Shown: one piece after another, positions 1 to 7,245 of the stretch
Numbering within the stretch: the stretch's first letter is position 1
Layout: every line of letters begins with the position of its first letter
Assembly (NCBI GenBank): GCA_029287755.1
Contig: JARFQM010000169.1
Coordinates: 1 to 15,299 of the forward strand
DNA length: 15,299 nt
Direction: 5' to 3'
Source: Desulfofustis sp.
GTDB taxonomy: Bacteria; Desulfobacterota; Desulfobulbia; Desulfobulbales; Desulfocapsaceae
The notes under the pieces: generated by a model
The model's input: the letters and a program-made list of their open reading frames with translations, nothing else
Database searches by the model: none
What the model was told of the DNA's origin: nothing
Translations under genes and position numbers: made by a program

Positions 1-2
1 AG

Positions 3-452
3 GGAAGGGATGATCTGGCCCGCGAGGCACTGGTCGAGAAACGACGTTTTTCTGAATTGGGTGAGTCGCTGGAGCACGAAATTGTCGAGCACAGCAGCCT
101 CATCGAACAGTACCAGACGGACATCGGTGAGCTTGAAACCAAGCTCGCTTCTGCCAAAGAGAAAAAGCGGATACTCATTCAGCGGCACAAGAAGGCAACG
201 CACAGCAAGCGGGCCCAGGAGGATATCCGCAAAATGGACAGCGCTGAAACCATGGCTCGCTTCGAGCATCTCGAAAGCCGCATTGACAGGATGGAGGCTG
301 AAGCGGAGCTCGTCAATTATGGCAAGAAGAGCGGAGTTGATGATCAGTTCGCAGGATTGGCAGCCGATGAAGAGATAGAAAAAGAGCTTGCCAAGATGAA
401 GGCCGCTGCATACCATGATCAGGCAGACAGTGACGACCAGAGTCAACCCTAA
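3..452 (+). CDS. pspA: Phage shock protein A (PspA/IM30), 3' part
   Basis: The frame is open from base 3 and the start lies before the window, so this is the C-terminal 149 residues. Full PspA proteins are about 220 residues, so roughly 70 are missing. The visible part opens with GRDDLAREAL and continues as a long, highly charged coiled coil (heptad-like E/K/R/L pattern), then an acidic tail, as in the PspA/Vipp1 (ESCRT-III-like) family. PspA is a peripheral inner-membrane protein that stabilises damaged membranes and, in enterobacteria, inhibits the activator PspF. It is followed 14 bp later by pspB and then pspC, the standard psp order, which supports the call. Its promoter and any pspF lie outside the window. 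The family call is firm; partner control by PspF is only inferred. Confidence 0.93.
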   Translation, partial: GRDDLAREALVEKRRFSELGESLEHEIVEHSSLIEQYQTDIGELETKLASAKEKKRILIQRHKKATHSKRAQEDIRKMDSAETMARFEHLESRIDRMEAEAELVNYGKKSGVDDQFAGLAADEEIEKELAKMKAAAYHDQADSDDQSQP

Positions 453-466
453 GCCACAACCACACC

Positions 467-712
467 ATGCATGCCGTATTTATCGTAGCCATCGTCTTCG
501 GCTCCGCTGTCATCCTTGCCGGACTGCTGTGCGGCACCATTCTGGTGATCGTCAGGATGCGCCAGTCAGGTTCGGGCAAGGCCAATCAGGGGAGTCAGGA
601 CGAAGTTTTAATGGTCCAGGAACTGTACCGGGGCCTGGAAAAAATGGAGCAGCGAATCGAAGCGCTCGAGACCATTCTGATGGATGGTCGTGATAGAGGA
701 GAGAAGAAATGA
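467..712 (+). CDS. pspB: Phage shock protein B (PspB)
   Basis: A small 81-residue protein with one N-terminal membrane segment (about residues 3-29, rich in V/I/A/L/G), a basic stretch just after it (VRMRQSGSGK), and a C-terminal amphipathic helix (LYRGLEKMEQRIEALETIL) like the leucine-zipper region of PspB. Length and layout fit the family, which runs around 75 residues. In known systems PspB and PspC sense envelope stress at the inner membrane and pull PspA away from PspF. The ATG at 467 has no clear Shine-Dalgarno sequence, so translation may depend on ribosomes finishing pspA 14 bp upstream. The stop overlaps the pspC start (ATGA), which indicates a single operon. The identification leans on position as well as sequence, because PspB is short and poorly conserved. 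Confidence 0.85.
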   Translation: MHAVFIVAIVFGSAVILAGLLCGTILVIVRMRQSGSGKANQGSQDEVLMVQELYRGLEKMEQRIEALETILMDGRDRGEKK

Positions 713-1095
713 CAACCTTCGGCACTAGAAAAAATGGTCTGTATCGTTCCAGACATGGGGTCATTCTGGGAGTCTGCAGAGGAGTAGCCGATTACTTCGA
801 CATAAAGGTATTATGGGTCAGGACCATCATGGTGATCATCTTCCTGTTGAGCGGCTTCTGGCCGCTCATCGGAGTGTACCTGGTGGCCGCCCTGCTGATG
901 AAACCCGAGCCCGCCCAATCATTTGCCAGCGCTGACGAGAGGGACTTCTATGACAGTTATGCCCACTCACCCCAAAGTGCGGCGCACCGGCTGAAGAAGA
1001 AGTTCAACGATCTCGATCGTCGCATCCGGCGCATGGAAGACAACGTCACCGGCAGGGAATTCGAATGGGACCGCAAGTTCAATTCGACGCCTTGA
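709..1095 (+). CDS. pspC: Phage shock protein C (PspC domain)
   Basis: A 128-residue protein with a clear PspC domain: LYRSRHGVILGVCRGVADYF (residues 11-30), followed by a hydrophobic pair of segments (about 34-66) ending in MKP. The C-terminal half (about 90-115) is a charged helix (KKKFNDLDRRIRRMEDN) suitable for coiled-coil contact with PspB or PspA. PspC is an inner-membrane sensor and effector of envelope stress. The start ATG overlaps the pspB stop by 4 bp and has a good ribosome binding site (GAGGAGAG) inside the end of pspB. It is the last gene of the operon, with an intrinsic terminator 17 bp after its stop. Length is close to the E. coli protein (about 119 residues). Confidence 0.93.
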   Translation: MTTFGTRKNGLYRSRHGVILGVCRGVADYFDIKVLWVRTIMVIIFLLSGFWPLIGVYLVAALLMKPEPAQSFASADERDFYDSYAHSPQSAAHRLKKKFNDLDRRIRRMEDNVTGREFEWDRKFNSTP

Positions 1096-1112
1096 TTCGT
1101 AAAGATCAAGAC

Positions 1113-1150
1113 AAAAGGTGCTTTTCCTAACCGGATAAGCACCTTTTTTT
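1113..1150 (+). terminator. Rho-independent terminator of pspABC
   Basis: An 11-bp perfect stem (AAAAGGTGCTT at 1113-1123 with AAGCACCTTTT at 1137-1147) encloses a 13-nt loop, and the T run continues to 1150 (seven T). It lies 17 bp after the pspC stop and before the convergent PilZ gene. On the - strand the same stem ends in TTTT, so it may also terminate the PilZ transcript, less efficiently. Confidence 0.88.
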
Positions 1151-1178
1151 GTGGCTGGCGGGCTGGCCGCCGACTCTC

Positions 1179-1517
1179 TCAGCTTGACAGATCAGAAGAA
1201 GTGTTGAAATAGAGCGGCACCATGGCAAACCACTCAAATCGCTCATCAAAAGTAATTGCCATGCCTTTATCATCGATGCGCACGACCTTTCCGGTCATCG
1301 AGCCGAGGATCATCTGGCTGTGCCTGCCGTTGAGCACAATTTGAACAGCAAAACCGGTACCCGGCTCCGCCCTCTCTTCTGTTTCCACATAAAGACCGGC
1401 AATGGAGATATCCCTGATCGGACCGCTGATCGTCACATCGCCGGCTTTTAAATTGCACACTGCTTTGGATACCACATCCATGCGGAATGCAGCACGACGA
1501 TCTTGTGAACCTTTCAT
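1179..1517 (-). CDS. PilZ-domain protein (putative c-di-GMP receptor)
   Basis: A 112-residue single-domain protein. It carries both PilZ signature elements: an arginine-rich N-terminal motif (RRAAFR, residues 7-12) and the downstream D-x-S-x-x-G motif (DISIAG, about residues 36-41) followed by beta strands (GLYVET, GTGFAVQIVL). In known PilZ proteins these residues hold cyclic-di-GMP. There is no output domain, so it would act through a partner protein, commonly in motility, exopolysaccharide or surface attachment. The ATG at 1517 has an AGGGAGAGG ribosome binding site 3-4 nt upstream, which fixes the start. It converges on pspC and sits downstream of the CoA-transferase fusion gene on the same strand, 137 bp away, with a promoter-like sequence between them. 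Nothing ties it functionally to either neighbour. Confidence 0.85.
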   Translation of the reverse strand: MKGSQDRRAAFRMDVVSKAVCNLKAGDVTISGPIRDISIAGLYVETEERAEPGTGFAVQIVLNGRHSQMILGSMTGKVVRIDDKGMAITFDERFEWFAMVPLYFNTSSDLSS

Positions 1518-1572
1518 CTACCTCTCCCTGATCTGAAAAAACTTTTACACCGGTCTCGAGATTTTCAACAGG

Positions 1573-1601
1573 ATACTAGCTCGATCGACGCTGCAAATCA
1601 A
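1573..1601 (-). promoter_or_regulatory. Candidate sigma70 promoter for the PilZ gene
   Basis: Read on the - strand, TTGATT (1601-1596) and TAGTAT (1578-1573) are separated by exactly 17 nt; each matches the consensus hexamer at 4 of 6 positions. The PilZ start codon is about 55 nt downstream. A second TTGAAA occurs closer to the gene with a poorer spacing. This would let the PilZ gene be expressed independently of the upstream CoA-transferase fusion. By-eye match only. Confidence 0.35.
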
Positions 1602-1654
1602 TAGCATCGGTAAAAAATAAGGAATCGGAAAAAACTCCGTGAAAAGCGGGCACA

Positions 1655-3535
1655 TTACTCCTCGGCAGTCTTAAACAGCGCCTCAAGATAGACCATCTCG
1701 CCTTCACCCTTGATCTTCACTTCATAATCCAGGCTGTGAAAGAGCTTTATCATCCGCTCGTTGTCTTTGGACGTATAGGCGGAGAATCCGGCTATACCAT
1801 TGTCCTTGGCCGCCTCGGCCAGCTTTTTGATGACAATCGAGGACACCCCGCGGCCCTGCCAGTCCTTCTGCACGGAAAAGGCGATTTCAGCCAGGTTGTT
1901 CTCCGGATTCGTATAGTACTCCCCAACTGCGAGCACCCGTTCATAGCCGGGTTCACCCTCGACAGCGACAATGGTCATGTCCCGGCTGTAATCAATGATA
2001 AAAGTTCGTTCGATCTGCTTTGATACGAAGCTGGTCTTTTCATGAAAAAACCTCGACACGACATCGATTTGATCGAGCCCGTAATAGTGTTCCTGGAGCG
2101 GCCGCTCATCGGTCAGTTTTATCGGCCTGAAGGTAATCTTCTTGCGGTCGATCAGCCGGGTCTCCTCCAGGTAAAGCGGGTAAATGGCGTGCATCTCGTC
2201 CCGAAGCGAACGCTCCGGGCCCAGCAGCCCCAGCTCTCTGGCCTGGTCAAACAACATATCGCGAAAATCGGGGTGGGCAATTGAGATCAGGGCTATGGCC
2301 CGCTCCTGAATGGACTTGCCGAACAGATTCACCGAGCCATACTCGGTCACCACGTACTGCACCTCGCCCCGGGACAGCACCACGGCGCTGTTCTGCAGCA
2401 TCGGCACGATACGGCTCTGACGGTCGTTGTCTCGGGTGGAGGTAAGCATAAGAATCGATTTGCCCCCCTCCGACATCGAGGCGCCCCTGAAAAAATCGAC
2501 GATACCGGTAACCCCGGAGAAGTTATTGTAGGCCAGGGCATCGGCGGCCACCTGGCCGGTCAGATCGATCTCCTTACCGATATTCATGGCCACCATTTTG
2601 TTGTTCTGGGAAATTACCCTGGGGTCATTGACATACTTGGACGGATGGAACTCCACTGCCGAATTGTTGTCCAGGAGATCGTAAAGATCTTTAGTGCCGA
2701 TGGCGTTGGAACAGATGATCTTGCCTTCGTTAAATCCCTTCTTCCGGTTGGTGACCACCCCCATTGCCATCAGTTTCATGATGGTGTTGGTGACATACTG
2801 AGTGTGAATTCCCAGGTCGTTTTTCTCCATCAGGGCGGCGATATTGGCATCTGAAGTAGCCCCCAGGGACATCTGCATGGTGGAGCCGTCGTCCACCAGC
2901 CTCGAGACATAGCGGGCGATGTTGCGCGCCGCCGCCACTTCCGGATAGGTGCCGATGGCGCGCAGGTCCTCGTCCCACTCGACAAAAATATCTATATCGT
3001 TGACGTGAATATTGGAGCGCCCCTGCACCCGCGGCATTTTTCTGTTTACCTGGGCAATGACCAGATCGGCAGCTTCAGCGGCGGCGGCCGTGACATCAAC
3101 CGAGATGCCGAGACTCATCCAGCCGAAGTCATCCGGCGGTGTCACCTGGATCAAGGCTACCTGAATGGGCAGCATCCGTGATTTTATCAAGCGGTCTATT
3201 TCGCTTAAGTTTATTGGGGTAATGAAGCGCAGATCGCCCTTGAAGCTCTCGGAACCGGCCGAACCGAGATAAAAGGAGCGGATATTGAGGTTCTGTGATT
3301 TGGACCGGTCGGCGATCATCGACAACGAAGTGGACTCGGCACTGAACAGCCGGACTATTTCGAGGTCGGTGAACATCAGGCTCGCATCAGCCAGGCCTTT
3401 GACCAGATGCTGGGGTTCGCCACAGGATGAGCCGATGAAGATCCGCTGCCCGGATTGAATTTTGGCGATGGCCTTGGCAACAGTCAGCTTGTTCTGCTGG
3501 TAGTTGTCGGCCCAGTAGCCTGATTTATTTCTCAT
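1655..3535 (-). CDS. Acetyl-CoA hydrolase/CoA-transferase fused to a GNAT acetyltransferase
   Basis: A 626-residue two-domain protein, probably cytoplasmic. Residues about 20-450 are an acetyl-CoA hydrolase/transferase (4-hydroxybutyrate CoA-transferase-like, class I). Visible are AVEFHPSKYVNDP, whose Glu295 is the likely CoA-thioester nucleophile by family position, then MVAMN, DLTGQVAAD, SGVTGIVDFFRG and VVTEYGSVNLFGKS. Residues about 465-620 form a GNAT domain opening with ITFRPIKLTDE, as in Pat-type protein acetyltransferases, with the acetyl-CoA-binding loop WQGRGVSS (about 559-566). An upstream in-frame TTG would add 8 residues, but the ATG at 3535 has a GGGAGG site 5-6 nt upstream, so I start there. 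It is divergent from the AcuC-like deacetylase gene. Such fusions are known in databases, but the joint function is not established to my knowledge. I infer that it moves CoA on acetate or a short acid and acetylates a lysine, or senses acetyl-CoA. Confidence 0.9.
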   Translation of the reverse strand: MRNKSGYWADNYQQNKLTVAKAIAKIQSGQRIFIGSSCGEPQHLVKGLADASLMFTDLEIVRLFSAESTSLSMIADRSKSQNLNIRSFYLGSAGSESFKGDLRFITPINLSEIDRLIKSRMLPIQVALIQVTPPDDFGWMSLGISVDVTAAAAEAADLVIAQVNRKMPRVQGRSNIHVNDIDIFVEWDEDLRAIGTYPEVAAARNIARYVSRLVDDGSTMQMSLGATSDANIAALMEKNDLGIHTQYVTNTIMKLMAMGVVTNRKKGFNEGKIICSNAIGTKDLYDLLDNNSAVEFHPSKYVNDPRVISQNNKMVAMNIGKEIDLTGQVAADALAYNNFSGVTGIVDFFRGASMSEGGKSILMLTSTRDNDRQSRIVPMLQNSAVVLSRGEVQYVVTEYGSVNLFGKSIQERAIALISIAHPDFRDMLFDQARELGLLGPERSLRDEMHAIYPLYLEETRLIDRKKITFRPIKLTDERPLQEHYYGLDQIDVVSRFFHEKTSFVSKQIERTFIIDYSRDMTIVAVEGEPGYERVLAVGEYYTNPENNLAEIAFSVQKDWQGRGVSSIVIKKLAEAAKDNGIAGFSAYTSKDNERMIKLFHSLDYEVKIKGEGEMVYLEALFKTAEE

Positions 3536-3657
3536 GGAACCTCCCGGGAAAATCGTCAATTCTCTTTATGCATCGCATTTTCATGGTATTGGGTATCAAC
3601 TCTTTTAGCAAGCAAATGAATGGGTGGGCGGCTCTGCAAAAAATTCTTGCTCATCAC

Positions 3658-3677
3658 CCAACCACAAGCTAGGTTGG
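3658..3677. promoter_or_regulatory. Inverted repeat in the divergent fusion/acuC promoter region
   Basis: CCAACC (3658-3663) and GGTTGG (3672-3677) form a perfect 6-bp inverted repeat with an 8-nt spacer, in the 206-bp gap between the divergent CoA-transferase/GNAT gene and the acuC-like gene. It could be an operator shared by both, or a hairpin in the acuC leader. A TACAAT box at 3712-3717, 24 bp before the acuC start, could be a -10 element, but I see no convincing -35. Nothing else recognisable lies in this gap. Confidence 0.3.
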
Positions 3678-3741
3678 CTGGAGAGAACTCATCCTTGAGT
3701 CCCGGGATGACTACAATCTGCAATCAAAGGACGGAAAGCTC

Positions 3742-4692
3742 ATGGGTACGACCGGATTTGTTTTCGATGAGCGCTATCTGCAGCATCAGACATTCAACGG
3801 CCATCCGGAATGCGCCGAACGGCTCACGGCGATAATGGATGGTCTCGCCGGCGCAGGACTGCTGGATGATTTGGTTCAGATAGCCGCGGAACCTGCCAAT
3901 CAACGCTGGATAGAAACGGTACACAATATCCACTACATCATGAAGTTCGAAGAGGCCTGCCTGTGGGGGCTTCCCGATTTCGAGCATCAGGACAATTCAA
4001 TCTGCCGGGACAGCTACAATACTGCCCTGCTGGCCGTGGGCGGCGTACTCAAGGCCATCGATGCGGTGATGAAGGACCAGGTGAAAAACGCCTTCTGCGC
4101 GGTGCGCCCCCCGGGTCACCATGCGGAAGCCAATCAGGCCATGGGCTTCTGTTATTTTAACAATGTGGCGATTGGGGCCAGGTACCTGCAGCAGCAGTAC
4201 AGCGTTGAAAAAGTCTGCATCATCGATTTCGATGTCCATCATGGCAATGGTACTCAGCATATTTTCGATACCGACAGCTCGGTCTTCTACTATTCTATCC
4301 ACGAGCATCCTTCCTTCGCCTATCCCGGCACCGGGAGGGAATTCGAAACCGGCTTCTCCACCGGAGAGGGCTACACCAAAAATTCTCCCATCCTGCCGGG
4401 TCGCGGCGATGACGAGTACCGGGAACGTCTGCTCACGGACCTGGTTCCTGCCTTCGAGGATTTCGGCCCCGACGCGGTGCTTCTCTCCGCCGGGTTCGAT
4501 GCCCACGAAAACGACCTGATGTCCGGAACCAATCTGAGCACTGCAGGCTACGAATTTATCAACGATACCATATTCGATCTGGTGAGCTCGAGTACCGGCG
4601 GCCGCGTCGTATCTGTGCTGGAAGGGGGGTACGATCTCCAGATACTGCCGCTTTTGGTGGCCAATCACATACGAAAAATGATGGCTCTTTAG
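3742..4692 (+). CDS. acuC: AcuC-like histone-deacetylase-family zinc deacetylase
   Basis: A 316-residue enzyme of the arginase/deacetylase fold with all catalytic elements: RPPGHH (122-127; His126-His127 charge relay), DFDVHHGNGT (162-171; zinc ligands Asp164 and His166), a HEHPSFAYPGTG loop, SAGFDAH (zinc ligand Asp253), and EGGYD (294-298; Tyr297 transition-state tyrosine). The family removes acetyl groups from lysine or from acetylated small molecules. In Bacillus, AcuC deacetylates and reactivates acetyl-CoA synthetase. It is shorter than Bacillus AcuC and closer to class II-like bacterial members, so acetylpolyamine deacetylase is a possible alternative. Neighbours support the AcuC role: a GNAT-containing protein diverges upstream and an AcuB-like gene follows 54 bp downstream. 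An AAAGGACGG sequence serves as ribosome binding site before the ATG. The fold is certain; the substrate is inferred. Confidence 0.92.
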   Translation: MGTTGFVFDERYLQHQTFNGHPECAERLTAIMDGLAGAGLLDDLVQIAAEPANQRWIETVHNIHYIMKFEEACLWGLPDFEHQDNSICRDSYNTALLAVGGVLKAIDAVMKDQVKNAFCAVRPPGHHAEANQAMGFCYFNNVAIGARYLQQQYSVEKVCIIDFDVHHGNGTQHIFDTDSSVFYYSIHEHPSFAYPGTGREFETGFSTGEGYTKNSPILPGRGDDEYRERLLTDLVPAFEDFGPDAVLLSAGFDAHENDLMSGTNLSTAGYEFINDTIFDLVSSSTGGRVVSVLEGGYDLQILPLLVANHIRKMMAL

Positions 4693-4713
4693 CACGCTTC
4701 ACCACAAACTGAT

Positions 4714-4719
4714 TATAAT
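4714..4719 (+). promoter_or_regulatory. Perfect TATAAT box before acuB
   Basis: TATAAT lies in an AT-rich stretch in the 54-bp acuC-acuB gap, 27 bp before the acuB start codon. No good -35 hexamer sits 16-18 nt upstream, and the TG at 4710-4711 is one base off the extended -10 position. It could give acuB its own start site, or be a chance match in AT-rich spacer. Confidence 0.25.
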
Positions 4720-4746
4720 TTTACTTAGAGATATACGGAGGCTGCA

Positions 4747-5424
4747 ATGTTTGTTACCGAAATGATGAAAACCGACCTCGTCGCCATCACCCCCGAGACC
4801 AGCCTCTCCGAGGCCAAAGCATTGATGGAGAAAGGTAATTTCCGCCACTTGCCGGTAGTCGATGCGGACGGCAAACTGGTCGGCATCGTCACCGACCGGG
4901 ACATGCGCGATGCTCACCCATCCTCATTGCTCGACGAGGAGTCCTACCAGAAGACCTTGGACAAGGTGCTGAAGCATACCATAGGCGAAATAATGACCGC
5001 CGATCCGATAACCGTAGCCCCCTACTACACACTGCAGGACACCCTGCTGATTATCGGTAAAAAAAAGGTGGGAGCCCTGCCGGTAGTCGACGAGGAAGGA
5101 TATCTGAAGGGCATCATGTCCACCCGCGACCTGCTCCGCGCCTTCGTCAATATCATGGGCATCGAGGAGCCGGGAACCCTGCTCTGTATTCTGGTGGATG
5201 AAAAGCCGGGTCAGCTCAAAAAAATTGTCGACATCGCCGCCGAAGAGAACGTCTCATTGGGATCGGTGCTCGTCGCCCGCGACTGGGATAAGGAACGGCG
5301 GGCCATTTTTCCCTATCTGCTGACCAACAATGTGATATCAATCAAGAAGAAACTGCTCGCTCTCGGATATGAACTGCTCGATCCGATGCAGTGGTACCTC
5401 GATCAGTCTCCCAAAAAAGAATAG
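4747..5424 (+). CDS. acuB: AcuB-like CBS-CBS-ACT regulatory protein
   Basis: A 225-residue soluble protein. The first CBS motif spans about residues 1-60 (VTEMMKTDLVAI, then HLPVVDADGKLVGIVTDRD). The second is about 77-135 (IGEIMTADPITV, then ALPVVDEEGYLKGIMSTRD). An ACT-type domain covers about 142-210 (LLCILVDEKPGQLKKIVDIA). The pair forms a Bateman module that usually binds adenine nucleotides; ACT domains usually bind small metabolites. The order and length match Bacillus AcuB (about 214 residues), encoded with AcuA and AcuC. Its molecular job is not well defined even there, but energy-charge control of acetate activation fits. A GGAGG site stands 6 nt before the ATG. It is followed 95 bp later by the dehydratase gene on the same strand, so co-transcription is possible. 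The domain calls are strong; the symbol follows architecture plus neighbourhood. Confidence 0.9.
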   Translation: MFVTEMMKTDLVAITPETSLSEAKALMEKGNFRHLPVVDADGKLVGIVTDRDMRDAHPSSLLDEESYQKTLDKVLKHTIGEIMTADPITVAPYYTLQDTLLIIGKKKVGALPVVDEEGYLKGIMSTRDLLRAFVNIMGIEEPGTLLCILVDEKPGQLKKIVDIAAEENVSLGSVLVARDWDKERRAIFPYLLTNNVISIKKKLLALGYELLDPMQWYLDQSPKKE

Positions 5425-5519
5425 CCCCGAGAGGGGACATACTACCCATCGTCTCCCCGGCTACTGCTGATACGGTAAAATAAAGGAGTTCCACTAATCT
5501 CCACTGCGGAGCACAGGTC

Positions 5520-7241
5520 ATGGCATCCACTCCAAAGGGTATGAAACGCCACCTTACCAACTACGGCGATCCCGATTTCTCCCTCTATCTCCGCACGGCC
5601 TTTATCAAAGCCATGGGCTACACCGGCGAGGCCCTGGACAGACCAATTATAGGCATCGTAGACACCTACAGCGGCTTCAACCCCTGCCATGCCACCGTTC
5701 CGGAATTGATCGAGGCGATCAAGCGCGGGGTAATGCTGGCGGGTGGACTGCCAATAATCTTTCCCACTATATCCCTGCACGAATCCTTTGCCTATCCTAC
5801 CTCGATGTTCCTGCGCAACCTGATGGCTATGGATACCGAGGAGATGATCAAGGCCCAGCCAATGGACGCAGTCGTCCTGATCGGCGGCTGCGACAAGACT
5901 GTCCCTGCTCAGTTGATGGCAGCCGCCAGTGCGGATATACCGGCAATTTCCGTGGTCACCGGACCGATGCTTTCCGGCTCCCATCGCAATGAGCGGGTCG
6001 GGGCCTGCACCGACTGCAGGCGCTTCTGGGCCCAGTACCGCTCGGGCGCCATCGACCGCCGTACAATTGACGAAATTACCGACAACTTGGTGCCGAGCGG
6101 CGGCACCTGCGGGGTGATGGGTACAGCCAGCACCATGGCCTGCGTAACCGAAGCACTTGGTATGATGCTGCCTGGCGGGGCAGCCATTCCGGCGGTTCTC
6201 GCTGATCGCATGCGGCACGCCGAGCAGACCGGGGCACGGGCGGTCGCCCTCGCTTCCGAGGGGTTGACCCCGGCCAGAATCATCACCCCGGAGGCCCTTG
6301 CCAATGGACTTCGAATGCTCCTGGCCATCGGCGGCTCAACCAACGGCATCATCCACCTGGCTGCCATCGCCGGACGGTTGGGCATCGATATTGACTATGA
6401 AGCGTTCGATGAGATGGGCAGAGAAACCCCGGTGCTGATCGACCTCAAACCCTCGGGCATTTACTACATGGACGATCTCCACCGAGCAGGAGGGCTGGCA
6501 CCGGTTTTCAGGGAGCTGAGACCGCTGCTCAATCTCGACTGCCTGACCGTCACCGGACGCACTCTCGGAGAAGAAATAGATACGCTGCCTGCACCTTTCA
6601 CCCAGGATGTGGTAAGGACAATGGACCGACCGGTTCATCGCGGCGGCTCAATTGCAGTGCTCAAAGGCAACCTTGCCGGCGGAGGAGCCATCATCAAACA
6701 ATCGGCTGGCTCCCCTGAACTGATGGTCCATACAGGAAAGGCGGTAGTATTTGAATCTGTCGAGGACATGGCGCAACGCATAGACGACCCCAATCTCGAG
6801 GTGGAAGAAGCCGACGTACTGGTCATGAAGAATTGCGGCCCGCGCGGAGCCCCGGGCATGCCGGAAGCCGGCTACATACCGATTCCGAAGAAACTCGCTC
6901 GGCAGGGGGTCAAGGACATGGTGCGGATTTCCGACGGCCGGATGAGCGGCACCGCCTTCGGGACCATCGTCCTGCACGCCACCCCCGAATCGGCGGTTGG
7001 CGGACCGCTGGCCCTGGTGGAAAATGGCGATATGATAAGCCTTGACGTTCCCAACCGGCAGCTGACCCTGCTGGTCGATGATGAGGAACTCGAGCGCAGA
7101 CGCACCCGGATCAAGCCAGCCGTCGACCCCGCCAGTCTGCGGGGCTATCTGCGCCTCTACCACGAGCAGGTGAACCAGGCGGAACAGGGCTGCGACTTCG
7201 ATTTCATGAGGGCCGCCCGCAGCGGCACCGCAACGCCTTGA
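5520..7241 (+). CDS. IlvD/Edd-family sugar-acid dehydratase ([2Fe-2S] type)
   Basis: A 573-residue dehydratase. The cluster cysteines are Cys56 (NPCH), Cys124 (GGCDKT, with the Asp and the Lys usually carbamylated as Mg ligand) and Cys197 (GGTCGVMGTASTMA). Their spacing matches the L-arabinonate/D-xylonate dehydratase subgroup, which holds a [2Fe-2S] cluster. The C-terminal half has GGSTNGIIHL (271-280), KNCGPRGAPGMPE (437-449) and SDGRMSGTAFGT (471-482), containing the catalytic serine (Ser476 by family position). The reaction would be dehydration of an aldonate or aldarate to the 2-keto-3-deoxy acid. Dihydroxyacid dehydratase (IlvD) is less likely, since no other branched-chain synthesis gene is nearby. 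The start ATG has GGAG 8 nt upstream; an internal ATG at 5541 has its AAAGGG too close. It converges on the 2-hydroxyacid dehydrogenase gene with 4 bp between stops. The exact substrate is unknown. Confidence 0.9.
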   Translation: MASTPKGMKRHLTNYGDPDFSLYLRTAFIKAMGYTGEALDRPIIGIVDTYSGFNPCHATVPELIEAIKRGVMLAGGLPIIFPTISLHESFAYPTSMFLRNLMAMDTEEMIKAQPMDAVVLIGGCDKTVPAQLMAAASADIPAISVVTGPMLSGSHRNERVGACTDCRRFWAQYRSGAIDRRTIDEITDNLVPSGGTCGVMGTASTMACVTEALGMMLPGGAAIPAVLADRMRHAEQTGARAVALASEGLTPARIITPEALANGLRMLLAIGGSTNGIIHLAAIAGRLGIDIDYEAFDEMGRETPVLIDLKPSGIYYMDDLHRAGGLAPVFRELRPLLNLDCLTVTGRTLGEEIDTLPAPFTQDVVRTMDRPVHRGGSIAVLKGNLAGGGAIIKQSAGSPELMVHTGKAVVFESVEDMAQRIDDPNLEVEEADVLVMKNCGPRGAPGMPEAGYIPIPKKLARQGVKDMVRISDGRMSGTAFGTIVLHATPESAVGGPLALVENGDMISLDVPNRQLTLLVDDEELERRRTRIKPAVDPASLRGYLRLYHEQVNQAEQGCDFDFMRAARSGTATP

Positions 7242-7245
7242 GCCT

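Noticed and set aside
3536..3559. An 8-residue N-terminal extension of the CoA-transferase/GNAT protein from a TTG codon
   Set aside because: The ATG at 3535 has a strong GGGAGG site that would lie inside such an extension; the TTG has no comparable site.
3997..4695. A 232-codon open frame on the - strand
   Set aside because: It lies wholly antisense to the acuC-like gene, whose zinc-deacetylase motifs are complete. The antisense product shows no family pattern.
5424..5440. Short CCCC-GAGA-GGGG hairpin after acuB
   Set aside because: The stem is only 4 bp with no T run; too weak to call a terminator.
5442..6218. A 258-codon - strand open frame over the dehydratase start
   Set aside because: It is antisense to the cysteine-motif region of the dehydratase; its composition (rich in H, G, Q, R) is typical of a complementary-strand shadow.
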